Assembly (NCBI GenBank): GCA_027316765.1 | Contig: DAHVFY010000004.1 | Span: 13,341-51,372, forward strand | Length of the DNA: 38,032 bases | Direction of reading: 5' to 3' | Origin: Parachlamydiales bacterium | GTDB lineage: Bacteria > Chlamydiota > Chlamydiia > Chlamydiales > Rhabdochlamydiaceae | Shown: positions 17,586-26,917 of the stretch, piece after piece | Position numbering within the stretch: the stretch's first letter is position 1 | Layout of the letters: each line of letters begins with the position of its first letter | Position numbers and translations under genes: made by a program | Notes under the pieces: model-generated | Database searches by the model: none | Told to the model about the DNA's origin: nothing | The model's input: only the letters and a program-made list of their open reading frames with translations

Positions 17586-18566
17586 TTAAACCAATACTTT
17601 TTCGATTGCTCGAATGATTTTTGCTTTACCTGGCATCGTTTCCCTTTCCAATATTTTACAATAGGGCATCGGAGTTTCCATTTGTGTGACACGCTCAAGC
17701 GGTGCATCAAGCTCATCAAAACAGTGTTCCATAATTTGAAAACCCACCTCAGCACAAATTCCTCCAAAACTATGTCCTTCTTCAACAAGAACACAACGAT
17801 GTGTCTTTTTCACAGATTCTGTAATTGTTGCAATATCCAAAGGTTTGATCGTACGCAAATCGATGATTTCAACACGAATCCCCTTTTTTGCAAGTTCAAC
17901 AGCAGCTTCCTTACAAAAAACAATCATTCGACTATGAGAAATTAATGTCACATGAGAGCCCTCGAGTACAACCTTGGCCTTTCCTATAGGAACAAGATAT
18001 TCTGCCTTCGGAATCTCCATCTTATCGCCATATTGGAGCTCGTTTTCAAGAAATAACACAGGATTATTATTACGAATTGCCGATTTCAAGAGCCCCTTTG
18101 CATCATAGGGATTACTTGGAGCGATGATAACAAGCCCCGGAAGATTTCCATAAATGGCCTCAACACAGTGAGAATGTTGGGAAGACACTTGCGCTGCAGC
18201 TCCATTGGGTCCTCGAAAAACAATAGGAACTGAAAATCTACTACCAGACATGTAATACATTTTAATCGCATTAGAGATGATTTGATCACAACCAACAAAA
18301 GAAAAGTTAAAGCTCATGAACTCTACAATGGGCCGAAGTCCTGTCATCGCAGCGCCAATTGCAAGTCCTGCAAATCCAAGTTCAGCAATAGGTGTATCTA
18401 CGACGCGTTCGGGACCCCATTTGTCCAACATCCCCTTGGTAACTTTGTAAGCGCCGTTATACTCAGCGACCTCCTCGCCCATAATAAACACATTAGGATC
18501 GCGGGTCATCTCCTCATCCATGGCTTGTCTGAGCGCCTCGCGCATTTCAACTAATTGCATCGACAT
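17586..18566 (-). CDS. pdhB: Pyruvate dehydrogenase E1 component, beta subunit
   Basis: Forms the thiamine-diphosphate-dependent E1 heterotetramer with PdhA. Typical stretches are MREALRQAMDEEMTRDP at the N-terminus, FIMGEEVAEYNGAYKVTKG, RVVDTPIAELGFAGLAIGAA and the C-terminal VLVEEGHSFGGICAEVG. The length of 326 residues is normal. It follows pdhA after 11 bases and precedes pdhC after nine, so the three are almost certainly one transcript. Confidence 0.95.
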   Translation of the reverse strand: MSMQLVEMREALRQAMDEEMTRDPNVFIMGEEVAEYNGAYKVTKGMLDKWGPERVVDTPIAELGFAGLAIGAAMTGLRPIVEFMSFNFSFVGCDQIISNAIKMYYMSGSRFSVPIVFRGPNGAAAQVSSQHSHCVEAIYGNLPGLVIIAPSNPYDAKGLLKSAIRNNNPVLFLENELQYGDKMEIPKAEYLVPIGKAKVVLEGSHVTLISHSRMIVFCKEAAVELAKKGIRVEIIDLRTIKPLDIATITESVKKTHRCVLVEEGHSFGGICAEVGFQIMEHCFDELDAPLERVTQMETPMPYCKILERETMPGKAKIIRAIEKVLV

Positions 18567-18577
18567 CTTTTACTCCA

Positions 18578-19597
18578 TTAGGGGGCGAATACATCTTCCC
18601 CAAGCGTGATTGGATCGGGCCAAGGACTCTCTTCTGCGAATCTCAGCGCAGCAACGGCGATCTCTTTTTGCTCCTTGTCAAAAGCATGATACTCCTCTTC
18701 CGTCATCATCTTGTGAGCTGTCAATGTTTTGAGCATGATCGTAAGTGGATCTCTCTCCATACATTTCTGCAGAGATTCTTTAGGACGATAAAGAGCTGGA
18801 TCAGAAATCGAGTGACCGCGAAACCTCTCTGTTATACATTCGATCAATACCGGCCTTGAAGTACGAATCACCTCATCAAATGCTGCTTTAAACCCTGCGT
18901 AGCAGTTAAAAAAATCCATACCATCTAAAGTATAGCTACTCATCCCATAACTTGCAGCCTGCAACTGTCCGATAGGTTCAGCAGCAATTGCACGCGTTAC
19001 AGCAGTCCCCATCCCCCATCGGTTATTCTCGATCACGTAAATGCAAGGGAGATCCCAAAGAGAGGCTAAATTAAGAGATTCGTGAAAAGCACCTTGCGCA
19101 ACTGCTCCATCACCAAAAAAACAAACGGCAACCCGCTTTTCTTTTTTATACTTACTTGTAAATGCAGCCCCTGTTGCAATAGGAATCTGTCCACCCACAA
19201 TCCCAAATCCGCCAAGCAAGCGGTCTGTAAAAAAGTGCATTGAACCACCCCTTCCCATTGCATTCCCTGTAGACTTACCAAAAAGTTCCGCCATAAGTTC
19301 ATTAGGTGTGGCTCCTAAAAGAAGAGCGAGCGCATGACAGCGGTAAGAGGTAATCCACCACTGCTCTCTTCCCATAACCCCAACAGCTGCCGTCTGAATT
19401 GCTTCTTGCCCCATGTAAGAGTGAAAAAACCCTCCAACATTTCCTTGCAGATAAGCAGACTCAGCTCGAATCTCAAAATTTCTAATGAGAAGCATCCGCT
19501 TTAAATATTCAATAAGAGTAGGCTTACCAAGTGTTGTGATTAACTGATCGGTATCGCTAGAAAAATATTGATACTTTACAGGGGGTCTATCCTTCAT
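18578..19597 (-). CDS. pdhA: Pyruvate dehydrogenase E1 component, alpha subunit
   Basis: Decarboxylates pyruvate with thiamine diphosphate. The cofactor motif runs from GDGAVAQGAFHESLNLAS to VIENNRWGMGT (GDG...NN), and the substrate loop RFRGHSISDPALYR is present with its usual serines. The length of 339 residues is normal. It is the first gene of the pdhABC operon. About 90 bases separate it from a small lipoprotein gene upstream on the same strand. Confidence 0.95.
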   Translation of the reverse strand: MKDRPPVKYQYFSSDTDQLITTLGKPTLIEYLKRMLLIRNFEIRAESAYLQGNVGGFFHSYMGQEAIQTAAVGVMGREQWWITSYRCHALALLLGATPNELMAELFGKSTGNAMGRGGSMHFFTDRLLGGFGIVGGQIPIATGAAFTSKYKKEKRVAVCFFGDGAVAQGAFHESLNLASLWDLPCIYVIENNRWGMGTAVTRAIAAEPIGQLQAASYGMSSYTLDGMDFFNCYAGFKAAFDEVIRTSRPVLIECITERFRGHSISDPALYRPKESLQKCMERDPLTIMLKTLTAHKMMTEEEYHAFDKEQKEIAVAALRFAEESPWPDPITLGEDVFAP

Positions 19598-19690
19598 TTA
19601 GATCTCTCATCCAGGAGTTCACGCATATCTCCAACCTAAAGGAATGAAGAAAATCGGTCAATAGAGGGTAATAGAAGCGACAAAATTCCA

Positions 19691-19849
19691 TCAATATCCA
19701 GCTCCGGTAAAGCCTGCAACTTTTTGAGAGTCTTGAATCAAAAGCGGATTGTTTGTAACGGGAACTGTTCTCAGTTCATCATCAGAATGTGCTTGGTAGC
19801 AACTGCTTAAAGAAGCAGTGCCAATAAAGGCAAGAAACAAGAGCCGCAT
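19691..19849 (-). CDS. Small lipoprotein, 52 residues
   Basis: A short gene with a strong ribosome binding site (AGGAGA, five bases before the ATG at 19849). The product begins MRLLFLAFIGTASLSSC, a classic lipoprotein signal with lipobox SLSSC, and ends at residue 52 after VTNNPLLIQDSQKVAGFTG. The mature peptide is only about 36 residues, so it would be a small lipid-anchored peptide in the inner or outer membrane. The function is unknown. It lies between pdhA and a phospholipase D-like gene and occupies most of what would otherwise be a 350-base gap. Low sequence length makes family recognition impossible by eye. Confidence 0.75.
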   Translation of the reverse strand: MRLLFLAFIGTASLSSCYQAHSDDELRTVPVTNNPLLIQDSQKVAGFTGAGY

Positions 19850-19946
19850 GTTTTCTCCTGGGCGCTAAAAACCAGTAGCATACCCCACAGAATCAAAAAA
19901 TGAAAGAGAAATCAATCTGTTAAATTTAAATTTTTCTTCCAATCGA

Positions 19947-20516
19947 TCATTTTGTTTTTTCTTGTTTTTTTAAACTCAAGTAATCGTCGTAAGAGATGCA
20001 ACTACTTTCCTTAAGTTTAAAAAAATGCTCACGATAAGAATCGACAGCCTCAGAAGCGTCGAGAACAACGGCATTTTCTGCATTTGAGCGCGAGGCTTCA
20101 TACGTAAAGTTAAACGAACCTGTCCAAACCTTTCCGTCGCCAAAGACGCAAAATTTATCGTGCATTAAAGGGGTGCGCAACACTTTTCCTCCATTCGTTA
20201 CAACTTCAGGTGGAGAAAAAACATAAACTGGAATCCCCGCCTTTACAAGGCTTGCCAAAGGAGCCTTAATTTTCACAGAAAAAGGATCTACAATGACCTC
20301 TACCTCAACGCCCCTTTTTTTCGCCGCAATAAGCGCTTTTGCAATCTCTCGATGCGTGAAACAATAGATTGCGGTTTCAATACTCTTCTGTTCTGCATTG
20401 ATCAAAGAGATCAGTCGATCACTCAAATGATCTTGAGGTGAAAAATAGATCTGAGGCATAGCCGCAGATACAACACTACTGATGACGAGTAAAAAGCTTA
20501 CAAGCAAACTGCGCAT
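19947..20516 (-). CDS. Secreted phospholipase D-like (Nuc-type) protein
   Basis: A 189-residue protein with a signal peptide (MRSLLVSFLLVISSVVSAA) and a single PLD-type domain. The motif region reads LMHDKFCVFGDGKVWTGSFN with H119 and K121; the usual HxK-x4-D has an extra residue before the aspartate (D127). TAIYCFTHREIAKALIAAKK is also typical of the family. Single-motif members dimerise and act as nucleases or phospholipases. Export suggests a periplasmic or secreted enzyme; chlamydiae are known to carry several PLD-family proteins. The substrate cannot be inferred. Confidence 0.85.
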   Translation of the reverse strand: MRSLLVSFLLVISSVVSAAMPQIYFSPQDHLSDRLISLINAEQKSIETAIYCFTHREIAKALIAAKKRGVEVEVIVDPFSVKIKAPLASLVKAGIPVYVFSPPEVVTNGGKVLRTPLMHDKFCVFGDGKVWTGSFNFTYEASRSNAENAVVLDASEAVDSYREHFFKLKESSCISYDDYLSLKKQEKTK

Positions 20517-20692
20517 GAGTTGTCTCCTCTATAGATTCAAAAAACAAAAATGATAGCATTTTATTCATGAAAGAGGCAATCTTTTAACGTATACACAAAA
20601 TGGTTCAAAATTAGTTTTTTTTGCTGCACCGACATCTCTACCTTTGAATGCCGGCTTTGCCAAAATTCCAAATTTTGCATCACTTTATGTAT

Positions 20693-21388
20693 ATGCCCAA
20701 ACGACCTATCTACTACGACACAGAAACAACCGGTGTTCGGTCTGACAAAGACAAGATCATCGAGATTGCAGCTTTCGATCCTGTGCAAAATCGCACCTTT
20801 GTGCACCTTGTCAATCCCGACATGCCGATTCCTCCCGAAGCTACAGCCATCCATAAAATCACAGACGCTATGGTAGCTACAGCGCCTTCTTTCAAAGAAA
20901 TTGGGGAAGCTTTTATCGAGTTCTGTTCAGGAGACACTGTTCTCATTGCACATAACAATGACGCTTTTGATAAACTCTTCTTGGAAAATGAGTACAAACG
21001 AGCAGGCCTCACAATTCCCAATTGGGTTTATATCGACACACTAAAATGGGCAAGAAAATATCGCAACGACCTTCCAAGGCACACCCTACAAACGCTACGC
21101 GAAGTTTACGGAATCCCTCCAAATCAAGCTCATAGAGCCCTTGATGACGTCGTCGTTTTACATGAAGTGTTTTCCCGGATGATCGACGACCTCACAATGG
21201 AAGCAGTTCTTGAACTCCTAGCGCAACCTCAAGGACAGATCACGCGCATGCCCTTTGGCAAGTACCAGGGCAAAGCATTAGCAGATATCCCCGCAGACTA
21301 CATCAAATGGCTAGAGTCATCCGGCGCCTTCGAAAAACCTGAGAACGGCGAACTCAAAAAAGCCTTTGCAGCACTCCCCTCTAAGTAG
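20693..21388 (+). CDS. DnaQ-like 3'-5' exonuclease with C-terminal DUF3820-like domain
   Basis: An RNase T/DnaQ-fold exonuclease. Exo I is YYDTETTG near the N-terminus, Exo II lies in LIAHNNDAFDKLFLENE, and Exo III in HRALDDVVVLHEVF, giving the DEDDh set. The C-terminal segment MPFGKYQGKALADIPADYIKWL resembles DUF3820, often fused to such nucleases. I place the start at 20693 (MPKRPIYYD); ATGs at 20687 and 20648 are alternatives and no start has a convincing ribosome binding site. It may be the replicative proofreading subunit of the chlamydial type or a repair nuclease. It converges with the HIT gene three bases away. Confidence 0.87.
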   Translation: MPKRPIYYDTETTGVRSDKDKIIEIAAFDPVQNRTFVHLVNPDMPIPPEATAIHKITDAMVATAPSFKEIGEAFIEFCSGDTVLIAHNNDAFDKLFLENEYKRAGLTIPNWVYIDTLKWARKYRNDLPRHTLQTLREVYGIPPNQAHRALDDVVVLHEVFSRMIDDLTMEAVLELLAQPQGQITRMPFGKYQGKALADIPADYIKWLESSGAFEKPENGELKKAFAALPSK

Positions 21389-21391
21389 CGC

Positions 21392-21802
21392 TCAAGAATA
21401 TGTAGCCAAGCAACGCTGTAATGTTGCTTTCATTTCAGCAAGTAGCTCAACAGAGTATTTTTCTCGAACGATATGATCCCACACTGTAGCAGGCCAAGCG
21501 GGATCGTTCTCAAAGCGCGCAATAACATGAATGTGAAGTTGAGGTGTTTTATTCCCTATTGCAGCGACGTTCAACTGCAGAGGGCGAAACTCATTCCAAA
21601 GAATATTTTGAGCAAAATCCAACTCACGCAAAAGTTGTAACTGATCCTCAGGACAAAGCTCCATCATCCGCGATATAGAAGAGCGACGTGGAATAAGTAA
21701 AAGCCAGGGATAATGTCGCTCATTTTCGAGCATCACACGACAAAGAGGAAGATCTGCAAGAAAAATTTTAGAAGAGAAATTGGGATGTTCTTCAAAAATC
21801 AT
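21392..21802 (-). CDS. HIT family (histidine triad) protein
   Basis: Small nucleotide-binding hydrolase or transferase family protein (136 residues from the ATG at 21802; the frame opens 24 bases earlier). The core reads NKTPQLHIHVIARFENDPAW, where the canonical H-x-H-x-H is Q-L-H-I-H: the first histidine is replaced by glutamine, a pattern seen in a proteobacterial-type HIT subgroup. The conserved YPWLLLIPRR segment is also present. The start overlaps the end of the HAD gene by 11 bases, so it is the distal gene of the accA-msbA-HAD-HIT run. The substrate is unknown. Confidence 0.85.
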   Translation of the reverse strand: MIFEEHPNFSSKIFLADLPLCRVMLENERHYPWLLLIPRRSSISRMMELCPEDQLQLLRELDFAQNILWNEFRPLQLNVAAIGNKTPQLHIHVIARFENDPAWPATVWDHIVREKYSVELLAEMKATLQRCLATYS

Positions 21803-22700
21803 GAATTCCAAAACGTTCAATAACATAGTCTGGCAGATCAGATTGCGGAAGTTGACTTAATGCAAAAAAGAGATTGCTGATCCCTATCCTTTCCCGCATG
21901 CCCCCCGTCTCCGTAACAAGAGCTGTCGCAAGTCCCACGCCACGCGCACCTCGGATATCAGTTTCCGGTGTATCCCCAATCATTAAAACTTTATCCAGTT
22001 GAACTCCGCTAGAAAATAGCTGTAAAGCTTTTTCATAAACAGTCGCAAAAGGTTTTCCTATAAAATGCACAGAAGCCCCATGAGTTTGTAACATATGGGC
22101 AATCATCCCTTGACGGACAACTAAACGGGAAGGAGAGCCTTCATGCGCAAAACAATCAGGATTCGCACAAAGAATCGGAATGCCCCTTGTTGCAACTTCC
22201 TGCACTTCTTTTAAAAACACTTCCGGATCTTCCTGATCAAAACCATCAATATGAGGCACAGGAATATAGATAAAATCAGCTTCTTTTAGATTTTCTGTCC
22301 AAGAATACTCAGTATCTTGAAAAAGAGCTAAATGAAAACGGGGATGCTCGGCGCCAAAAAGCCAGTATTTTTTCGATAGAACAGGAAAAGGAAGTCTTTC
22401 TAAAATTAATAGTTCTCTTGCCACTTCTCCTGAAGTTAACAGAAAATGATAATGAACACCTTCTTGAACACCGTGTTTTGCCAATTTTTCTTTTTCTTTG
22501 GCAACCAACTGTGTAGAGTTAGACAAAATCCCTACTTTTTTTCCTAAAGAAACGAGATGCTCCATGGCCTCTCTAGCTCCAGGTAACATTCCAATCTCAG
22601 CCGAACCCCAAAACACGCCATAAGCATCAAGAAGAAAATAATCATACCGATCTATAAGATCATCAAAATTTTTAATGAACAACTCTTCAGGCGCAATCAT
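21792..22700 (-). CDS. HAD superfamily hydrolase, subfamily IIA (NagD-like)
   Basis: A 302-residue phosphatase-fold protein. Motif I is YFLLDAYGVFWG, with the nucleophile aspartate but tyrosine two residues later rather than a second aspartate. Motif II (GILSNSTQ), the C2-cap region and motif III/IV (IGKPFATVYEKAL and LMIGDTPETDIRGARGVG) match subfamily IIA, nearest from memory to the TIGR01459-type group with D-x-W/Y-G. The ATG at 22700 is preceded by AAAGAG; the frame opens at 22769 inside msbA. It follows msbA by 17 bases and overlaps the HIT gene. Probably a small-molecule phosphatase; the substrate is unknown. Confidence 0.85.
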   Translation of the reverse strand: MIAPEELFIKNFDDLIDRYDYFLLDAYGVFWGSAEIGMLPGAREAMEHLVSLGKKVGILSNSTQLVAKEKEKLAKHGVQEGVHYHFLLTSGEVARELLILERLPFPVLSKKYWLFGAEHPRFHLALFQDTEYSWTENLKEADFIYIPVPHIDGFDQEDPEVFLKEVQEVATRGIPILCANPDCFAHEGSPSRLVVRQGMIAHMLQTHGASVHFIGKPFATVYEKALQLFSSGVQLDKVLMIGDTPETDIRGARGVGLATALVTETGGMRERIGISNLFFALSQLPQSDLPDYVIERFGIHDF

Positions 22701-22717
22701 AATCTCTTTCAAAAAAG

Positions 22718-24649
22718 TTACGTTAAAACAGGATCTTTTTTCTTGGATGTACGATAAAGCATCTCCCACATCAGGCGGAAAGGCTCACACGTTTGAAGAA
22801 GCTCATCTCTAGATCCTTCAGCAATCTTTTCTCCTTTTTCAAGGTAAATGATCCTGTCGGCATGCTCTATCGTACCGAATCTATGAGCAATAAGAATCTG
22901 TGTCACCTCACCATGAAGCGATGCAATCGCTGTTTTGATATGAGACTCGCTCATAGCATCTAAAGAAGAAGTCGCTTCATCAAGAACAAGAATAGGGGCA
23001 TTTTTGACAAGAGCACGCGCGATCGCAAGGCGCTGCTGCTGTCCGCCAGAAAAATTCTTTCCAGTTTCAGCAAGCATCGAATCATATTTTTCAGCAAGAG
23101 CAGAAATGAACTCATCTGCATGAGCTCTTTTAGCAGCATTCTCAATCTCTTCTCTAGAAAAATCTCGTCCAAAAGCAATATTGGCTGCAATGGTATCGTA
23201 AAAAAGAAACGGTTTTTGTGAAACAAAAGCAATATTTTCTCTAAGAGATTTCTGAGTATAGGCGTCCAGTGGCAATCCATCGATTCTAATCTGTCCTTGT
23301 TGCACCTCATAAAGACGAGGTAGAAGCTGAACGATTGTCGATTTTCCAGCACCTGTCGGCCCTACAATAGCAATTGTTTCCCCTTTTCTGACAGTGAAGC
23401 TAACATCTTTTAATATCCACTCACCTTGATAACGAAACCAAACATGATCAAACTCGATCTTATCATGAAAACCAGAGAGCTCGACTGCTCCCTCCTTATC
23501 GTCGATGTGAGGCTTCAAGTTAAGAACCTCAAACATCCTCTCCGCCGCTACAACACCTCTTTGAATATTAGCATTTTCGTCGGCAAATTTTTTAACAGGT
23601 TCATAAACAAGCTGAAGCAAACCACAAAAGACAATTAACTGAGAAAGAGACATCCCAAGAGTGTATAAGCCAAAAATCACAACACTTGCAAGGCACAACG
23701 TCGTAATAGCATGGAGGATCGGACGCGTCAACAAACCATATTTTGCCGTCTTACTCTCCAAAACAGCCATTCGATCATTTTGCTCCTTGTATTTATTCAG
23801 AGAAAACATCTCCATAGCAAAAATTTTTACAGTCTGAATTCCTGCAAGAAAATCGATCAATACAGAAGTAAATTTTTCCTGATTTGTCTGCAGTTGACGA
23901 GAAATTCTCTTAACCCTGCGCGCTAAAAAAACAATTGGATAGACAATAAGAGGAAGGCCTAAAAAAATCACCAAAGAAAGTTGCCACGAAAGATAAACAA
24001 GAGCTAAAAGGCACGTAACAATTGTAAAAGGCGTCTGAAGATAATTTGTAAGACACGAGTTAATAGAAGATGAAATCTGTCCAGCATCACCTACAACTCT
24101 CGAAGACAAACTACCTATGTTATGCTCTTGGTAAAAACTCATAGGAAGAGATTGAATATGCTCGAAATACTGCTGACGCAGATCACGGCTTACACGAATC
24201 GCAAGAAGTTGCGTTGTATAGCGGCTAGCAAAAAGCCAAATCGCTTTAAATACTGCAACGCAGAGCAAAATGATCACAATGGCTTTGATATTCCCAAGGG
24301 AAAATTTTGTCTTCGCCTTAGCAATTGCCCATGAAAGAGGATTAAGGTCTTTGTGCTCACTGATAAATGTGGCCGCATTTTCCTGTGTGATAGGAGCCTC
24401 TTGACTTCCTGTGATCTCTTCCCAACGCTCTTTTGCCGATTCAAAAGAGACATTTTCAGAGCCTCTTAGACTTTTTCCTTCTTTCTCACCAAAAAGAACA
24501 AAAAAATCAGCGCCGTTCTTAGAAAGAACACCAAGAGAAAACATCTCTAATTGACTTGCTACAGTAAGAGCAAAAAGGGTAAGAAAAGTAAAAACTAACA
24601 AAGAAAAGTGTCTGCGATTCCGCAGAGCCGCCTTAAGAAGTAACTTCAT
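22718..24649 (-). CDS. msbA: MsbA-like lipid A/phospholipid ABC exporter
   Basis: A half-transporter with transmembrane helices in the N-terminal ~340 residues and a nucleotide-binding domain with Walker A (GPTGAGKST), signature NFSGGQQQR, Walker B (ILVLDEATSSLD) and H-loop (IAHRF). It probably flips lipid A core across the inner membrane. Between TM1 and TM2 there is a long extracytoplasmic insertion of about 80-90 residues (from about 40 to 125), absent in E. coli MsbA, which accounts for the 643-residue length. It sits between accA and a HAD gene; accA-msbA neighbourhood is also found in Chlamydia. Assignment as lipid A flippase is by similarity and context. Confidence 0.85.
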   Translation of the reverse strand: MKLLLKAALRNRRHFSLLVFTFLTLFALTVASQLEMFSLGVLSKNGADFFVLFGEKEGKSLRGSENVSFESAKERWEEITGSQEAPITQENAATFISEHKDLNPLSWAIAKAKTKFSLGNIKAIVIILLCVAVFKAIWLFASRYTTQLLAIRVSRDLRQQYFEHIQSLPMSFYQEHNIGSLSSRVVGDAGQISSSINSCLTNYLQTPFTIVTCLLALVYLSWQLSLVIFLGLPLIVYPIVFLARRVKRISRQLQTNQEKFTSVLIDFLAGIQTVKIFAMEMFSLNKYKEQNDRMAVLESKTAKYGLLTRPILHAITTLCLASVVIFGLYTLGMSLSQLIVFCGLLQLVYEPVKKFADENANIQRGVVAAERMFEVLNLKPHIDDKEGAVELSGFHDKIEFDHVWFRYQGEWILKDVSFTVRKGETIAIVGPTGAGKSTIVQLLPRLYEVQQGQIRIDGLPLDAYTQKSLRENIAFVSQKPFLFYDTIAANIAFGRDFSREEIENAAKRAHADEFISALAEKYDSMLAETGKNFSGGQQQRLAIARALVKNAPILVLDEATSSLDAMSESHIKTAIASLHGEVTQILIAHRFGTIEHADRIIYLEKGEKIAEGSRDELLQTCEPFRLMWEMLYRTSKKKDPVLT

Positions 24650-24664
24650 GATGAGCTAATTCTA

Positions 24665-25633
24665 CTAAATAGAAGAGTTCTCTTCTACGGCAAACTTTCC
24701 CATTCTGCGAAATTTTTGATAACGCTGCTCAATTAAAATTTCCGGAGAGATCTCTTTTAAAGCATTCCACTGAGTAAAAATATACTCTTTGACAGTTTTA
24801 TATACCTCCTGAGTGTCATGATGAGCGCCTCCAAGAGGTTCTTCAATCAGATGATCAATCACATCAAGCTGTAAAAGAAATTCTGCATGCATCTTAAGAG
24901 CTTCAGACGCAGTCTCTTTCTTGCTCGTATCTTTCCACAAAATCGAAGAACAAGCCTCAGGAGAAATTACAGAGTAATAAGAGTGCTCCAGCATACCAAT
25001 CACATCCCCTACTCCCATACCGAGCGCTCCTCCAGAGCAACCCTCTCCAACAAGTAGAACAATAATAGGCGTTGGAAGCCGCGCCATTTCCCAAAGATTT
25101 TGAGCAATTGCCCATCCTTGTCCTCTCTCTTCAGCATCAAGTCCTGGATAAGCACCAGGCGTGTCAAGAAGCGATAAGACAGGTAACTTAAATTTTGCAG
25201 CAAGACGCATACAGCGCATCGCCTTTCTATACCCCTCAGGATAAGGCATACCAAAATTGCGATAAAGACGACTTTCAGTGTCACATCCTTTTTCTTGAGC
25301 GATCACCATAAATTTTGTGCCTTTGATTTTTGCAAAACCACAAATAATGGCATGATCATCGCGAAAGAGTCGATCGCCATGAATTTCAACAAAATTTTCA
25401 CATATATTTTTAATATAATCGATAGAGCGAGGACGCGCAGGATGTCGACAAATCGCAACACGTTCCCAAGGAGAAAGACGAGAATAAACTTTTTTCTTTA
25501 ACTGCTCTAACTTTTTTTCTAGTTTTTGCAGCTCTTCCTCAGACCAAAGAGAATTATTCTTATTTTGATCTTTAACCTGGGCGATCGTCTTCTCATACTC
25601 TAAAATTTGTTTTTCATGAGCTAACATATTCAT
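24665..25633 (-). CDS. accA: Acetyl-CoA carboxylase carboxyltransferase, alpha subunit
   Basis: Transfers the carboxyl group from biotin to acetyl-CoA, giving malonyl-CoA for FabD. The N-terminal helix with LEYEKTIAQ, then [20 protein letters not shown], and the oxyanion-forming glycines in [20 protein letters not shown] are characteristic. The length of 322 residues is normal. AAGGG precedes the ATG. It lies nine bases after the L,D-transpeptidase gene and 15 bases before msbA, in one apparent operon. The biotin-carrier and beta subunits are not in the window. Confidence 0.96.
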   Translation of the reverse strand: MNMLAHEKQILEYEKTIAQVKDQNKNNSLWSEEELQKLEKKLEQLKKKVYSRLSPWERVAICRHPARPRSIDYIKNICENFVEIHGDRLFRDDHAIICGFAKIKGTKFMVIAQEKGCDTESRLYRNFGMPYPEGYRKAMRCMRLAAKFKLPVLSLLDTPGAYPGLDAEERGQGWAIAQNLWEMARLPTPIIVLLVGEGCSGGALGMGVGDVIGMLEHSYYSVISPEACSSILWKDTSKKETASEALKMHAEFLLQLDVIDHLIEEPLGGAHHDTQEVYKTVKEYIFTQWNALKEISPEILIEQRYQKFRRMGKFAVEENSSI

Positions 25634-25642
25634 CTTATGCCC

Positions 25643-26761
25643 TTACTTTGTTGGACTTGCCACCTCTTTTCCAGGAAGCATGGCTTCATGAAAGTCTTTT
25701 ACAATCACAACAAAAGTCGGCTTTGTAATCACGATTGCAAAAAGTTCTTCCATATCTTCCGAGGCAAGACGGATACATCCGTCACCATCGTACTTACCAA
25801 TACAGTCCCGATTTTCTATAAGTTGACCCGTTCTCTGATCAACCAACCATGGCGCACCATGAATTCCATACCCTCTAGCAGATGCTGTAGCCCCTTCTAA
25901 TTCTTGATCAAACGGAATCCATCTAGTACCAAAGACTTGAATCATCTCAGTAGTTTGATCTTGAAAGTAGCCCATAACACCCGGCTTATACACCGCGATC
26001 TTACTACCCAAGGAGTACTTCCCGAGGGGAGTTAGACAACCAGAGGGCTTTTCTCCGTCCGTACGCCCAAGGCTCACTTTATAGGTCTTCAATAATACCC
26101 TCTCCTGGGTATCAAGATCAACATAATAAAAGCCCAATTTGCGCAAAGAAGTGTCAATTAAAAGATAAAAGTTGATGTTTTTATCTTTTCTAAAAACATT
26201 AAAACGACTCCCATTAGAAACTTTTTGAGTAAAATAATCTTCTTTACCGTTAAGACTACGGGCTATGAAATGGCGTGAGGTCCCATAATAAGATGCATAA
26301 TCAGCAACCCACGCCGGACGCCCCTTAATCCACGGGACAGAACTTACATACGTAATCGTCTCCACAATAGGCAGCTTCATCGGCCCTGTTGTAAATAACA
26401 TATGAATTCTGTCGATGTTAGGAAAATCATCAGCAACTGACGGTGAACTAGAACTCTCCTGCACAGTTTCTATAGAAACTTTCGGAATCACTGGCGGCGG
26501 GGGTGGTGGAGGTGGAGGCGGCGGAGGTTTGATAGGAGCAAGTGGCGGAGGTGAGCGTGAAGCAAGTGATGATGCTCCCAACCCTTCATAAGACCTCTCA
26601 TAAACAGGTCGCGTTACAATCACAGATTGTTCCGCGCTCTCCTTTTTTTCCTGCGCAGCAACTTTCTTTTCTTCCTTCGATCCCTTTTTTGCGACAGCAG
26701 CGACACCGATTACACCAAATATAGCAATCGCACCAATTGTTACAACTTTAGCTAAAGACAA
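25643..26761 (-). CDS. L,D-transpeptidase (YkuD domain) with proline-rich spacer
   Basis: A 372-residue envelope protein. It has an N-terminal hydrophobic anchor (about 4-24), a basic/acidic stretch, a run of 12 prolines (79-90), and a C-terminal YkuD-type catalytic domain with H301 in GYGIHGAPW and C329 in GDGCIRLA. The usual S-x-G-C-I-R is D-G-D-G-C-I-R. The start is TTG at 26761, preceded by AGGGGG. Such enzymes make 3-3 peptidoglycan cross-links or attach proteins to peptidoglycan. The polyproline run would hold the catalytic domain away from the membrane and needs EF-P for translation. It precedes accA on the same strand. Confidence 0.88.
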   Translation of the reverse strand: MSLAKVVTIGAIAIFGVIGVAAVAKKGSKEEKKVAAQEKKESAEQSVIVTRPVYERSYEGLGASSLASRSPPPLAPIKPPPPPPPPPPPPVIPKVSIETVQESSSSPSVADDFPNIDRIHMLFTTGPMKLPIVETITYVSSVPWIKGRPAWVADYASYYGTSRHFIARSLNGKEDYFTQKVSNGSRFNVFRKDKNINFYLLIDTSLRKLGFYYVDLDTQERVLLKTYKVSLGRTDGEKPSGCLTPLGKYSLGSKIAVYKPGVMGYFQDQTTEMIQVFGTRWIPFDQELEGATASARGYGIHGAPWLVDQRTGQLIENRDCIGKYDGDGCIRLASEDMEELFAIVITKPTFVVIVKDFHEAMLPGKEVASPTK

Positions 26762-26917
26762 AATCTACCCCCTAAATATACACAATACAGCTTCAAGCCA
26801 AATCCCAAACTCACCTGCATTATTCCTGAGTCGCCGATATTTTTCAATCAGCGACGACAGGGAAAAGGAGCAAAAGTTTTGTCCACTACACGACGTGCTC
26901 ACCCTCTGCAAACACCT

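Noticed and set aside
26466-26535. GGN-rich tract as a DNA regulatory or CRISPR-like repeat
   Set aside because: It is the coding sequence of the 12-proline run read from the other strand; there are no spacers or fixed repeat units.
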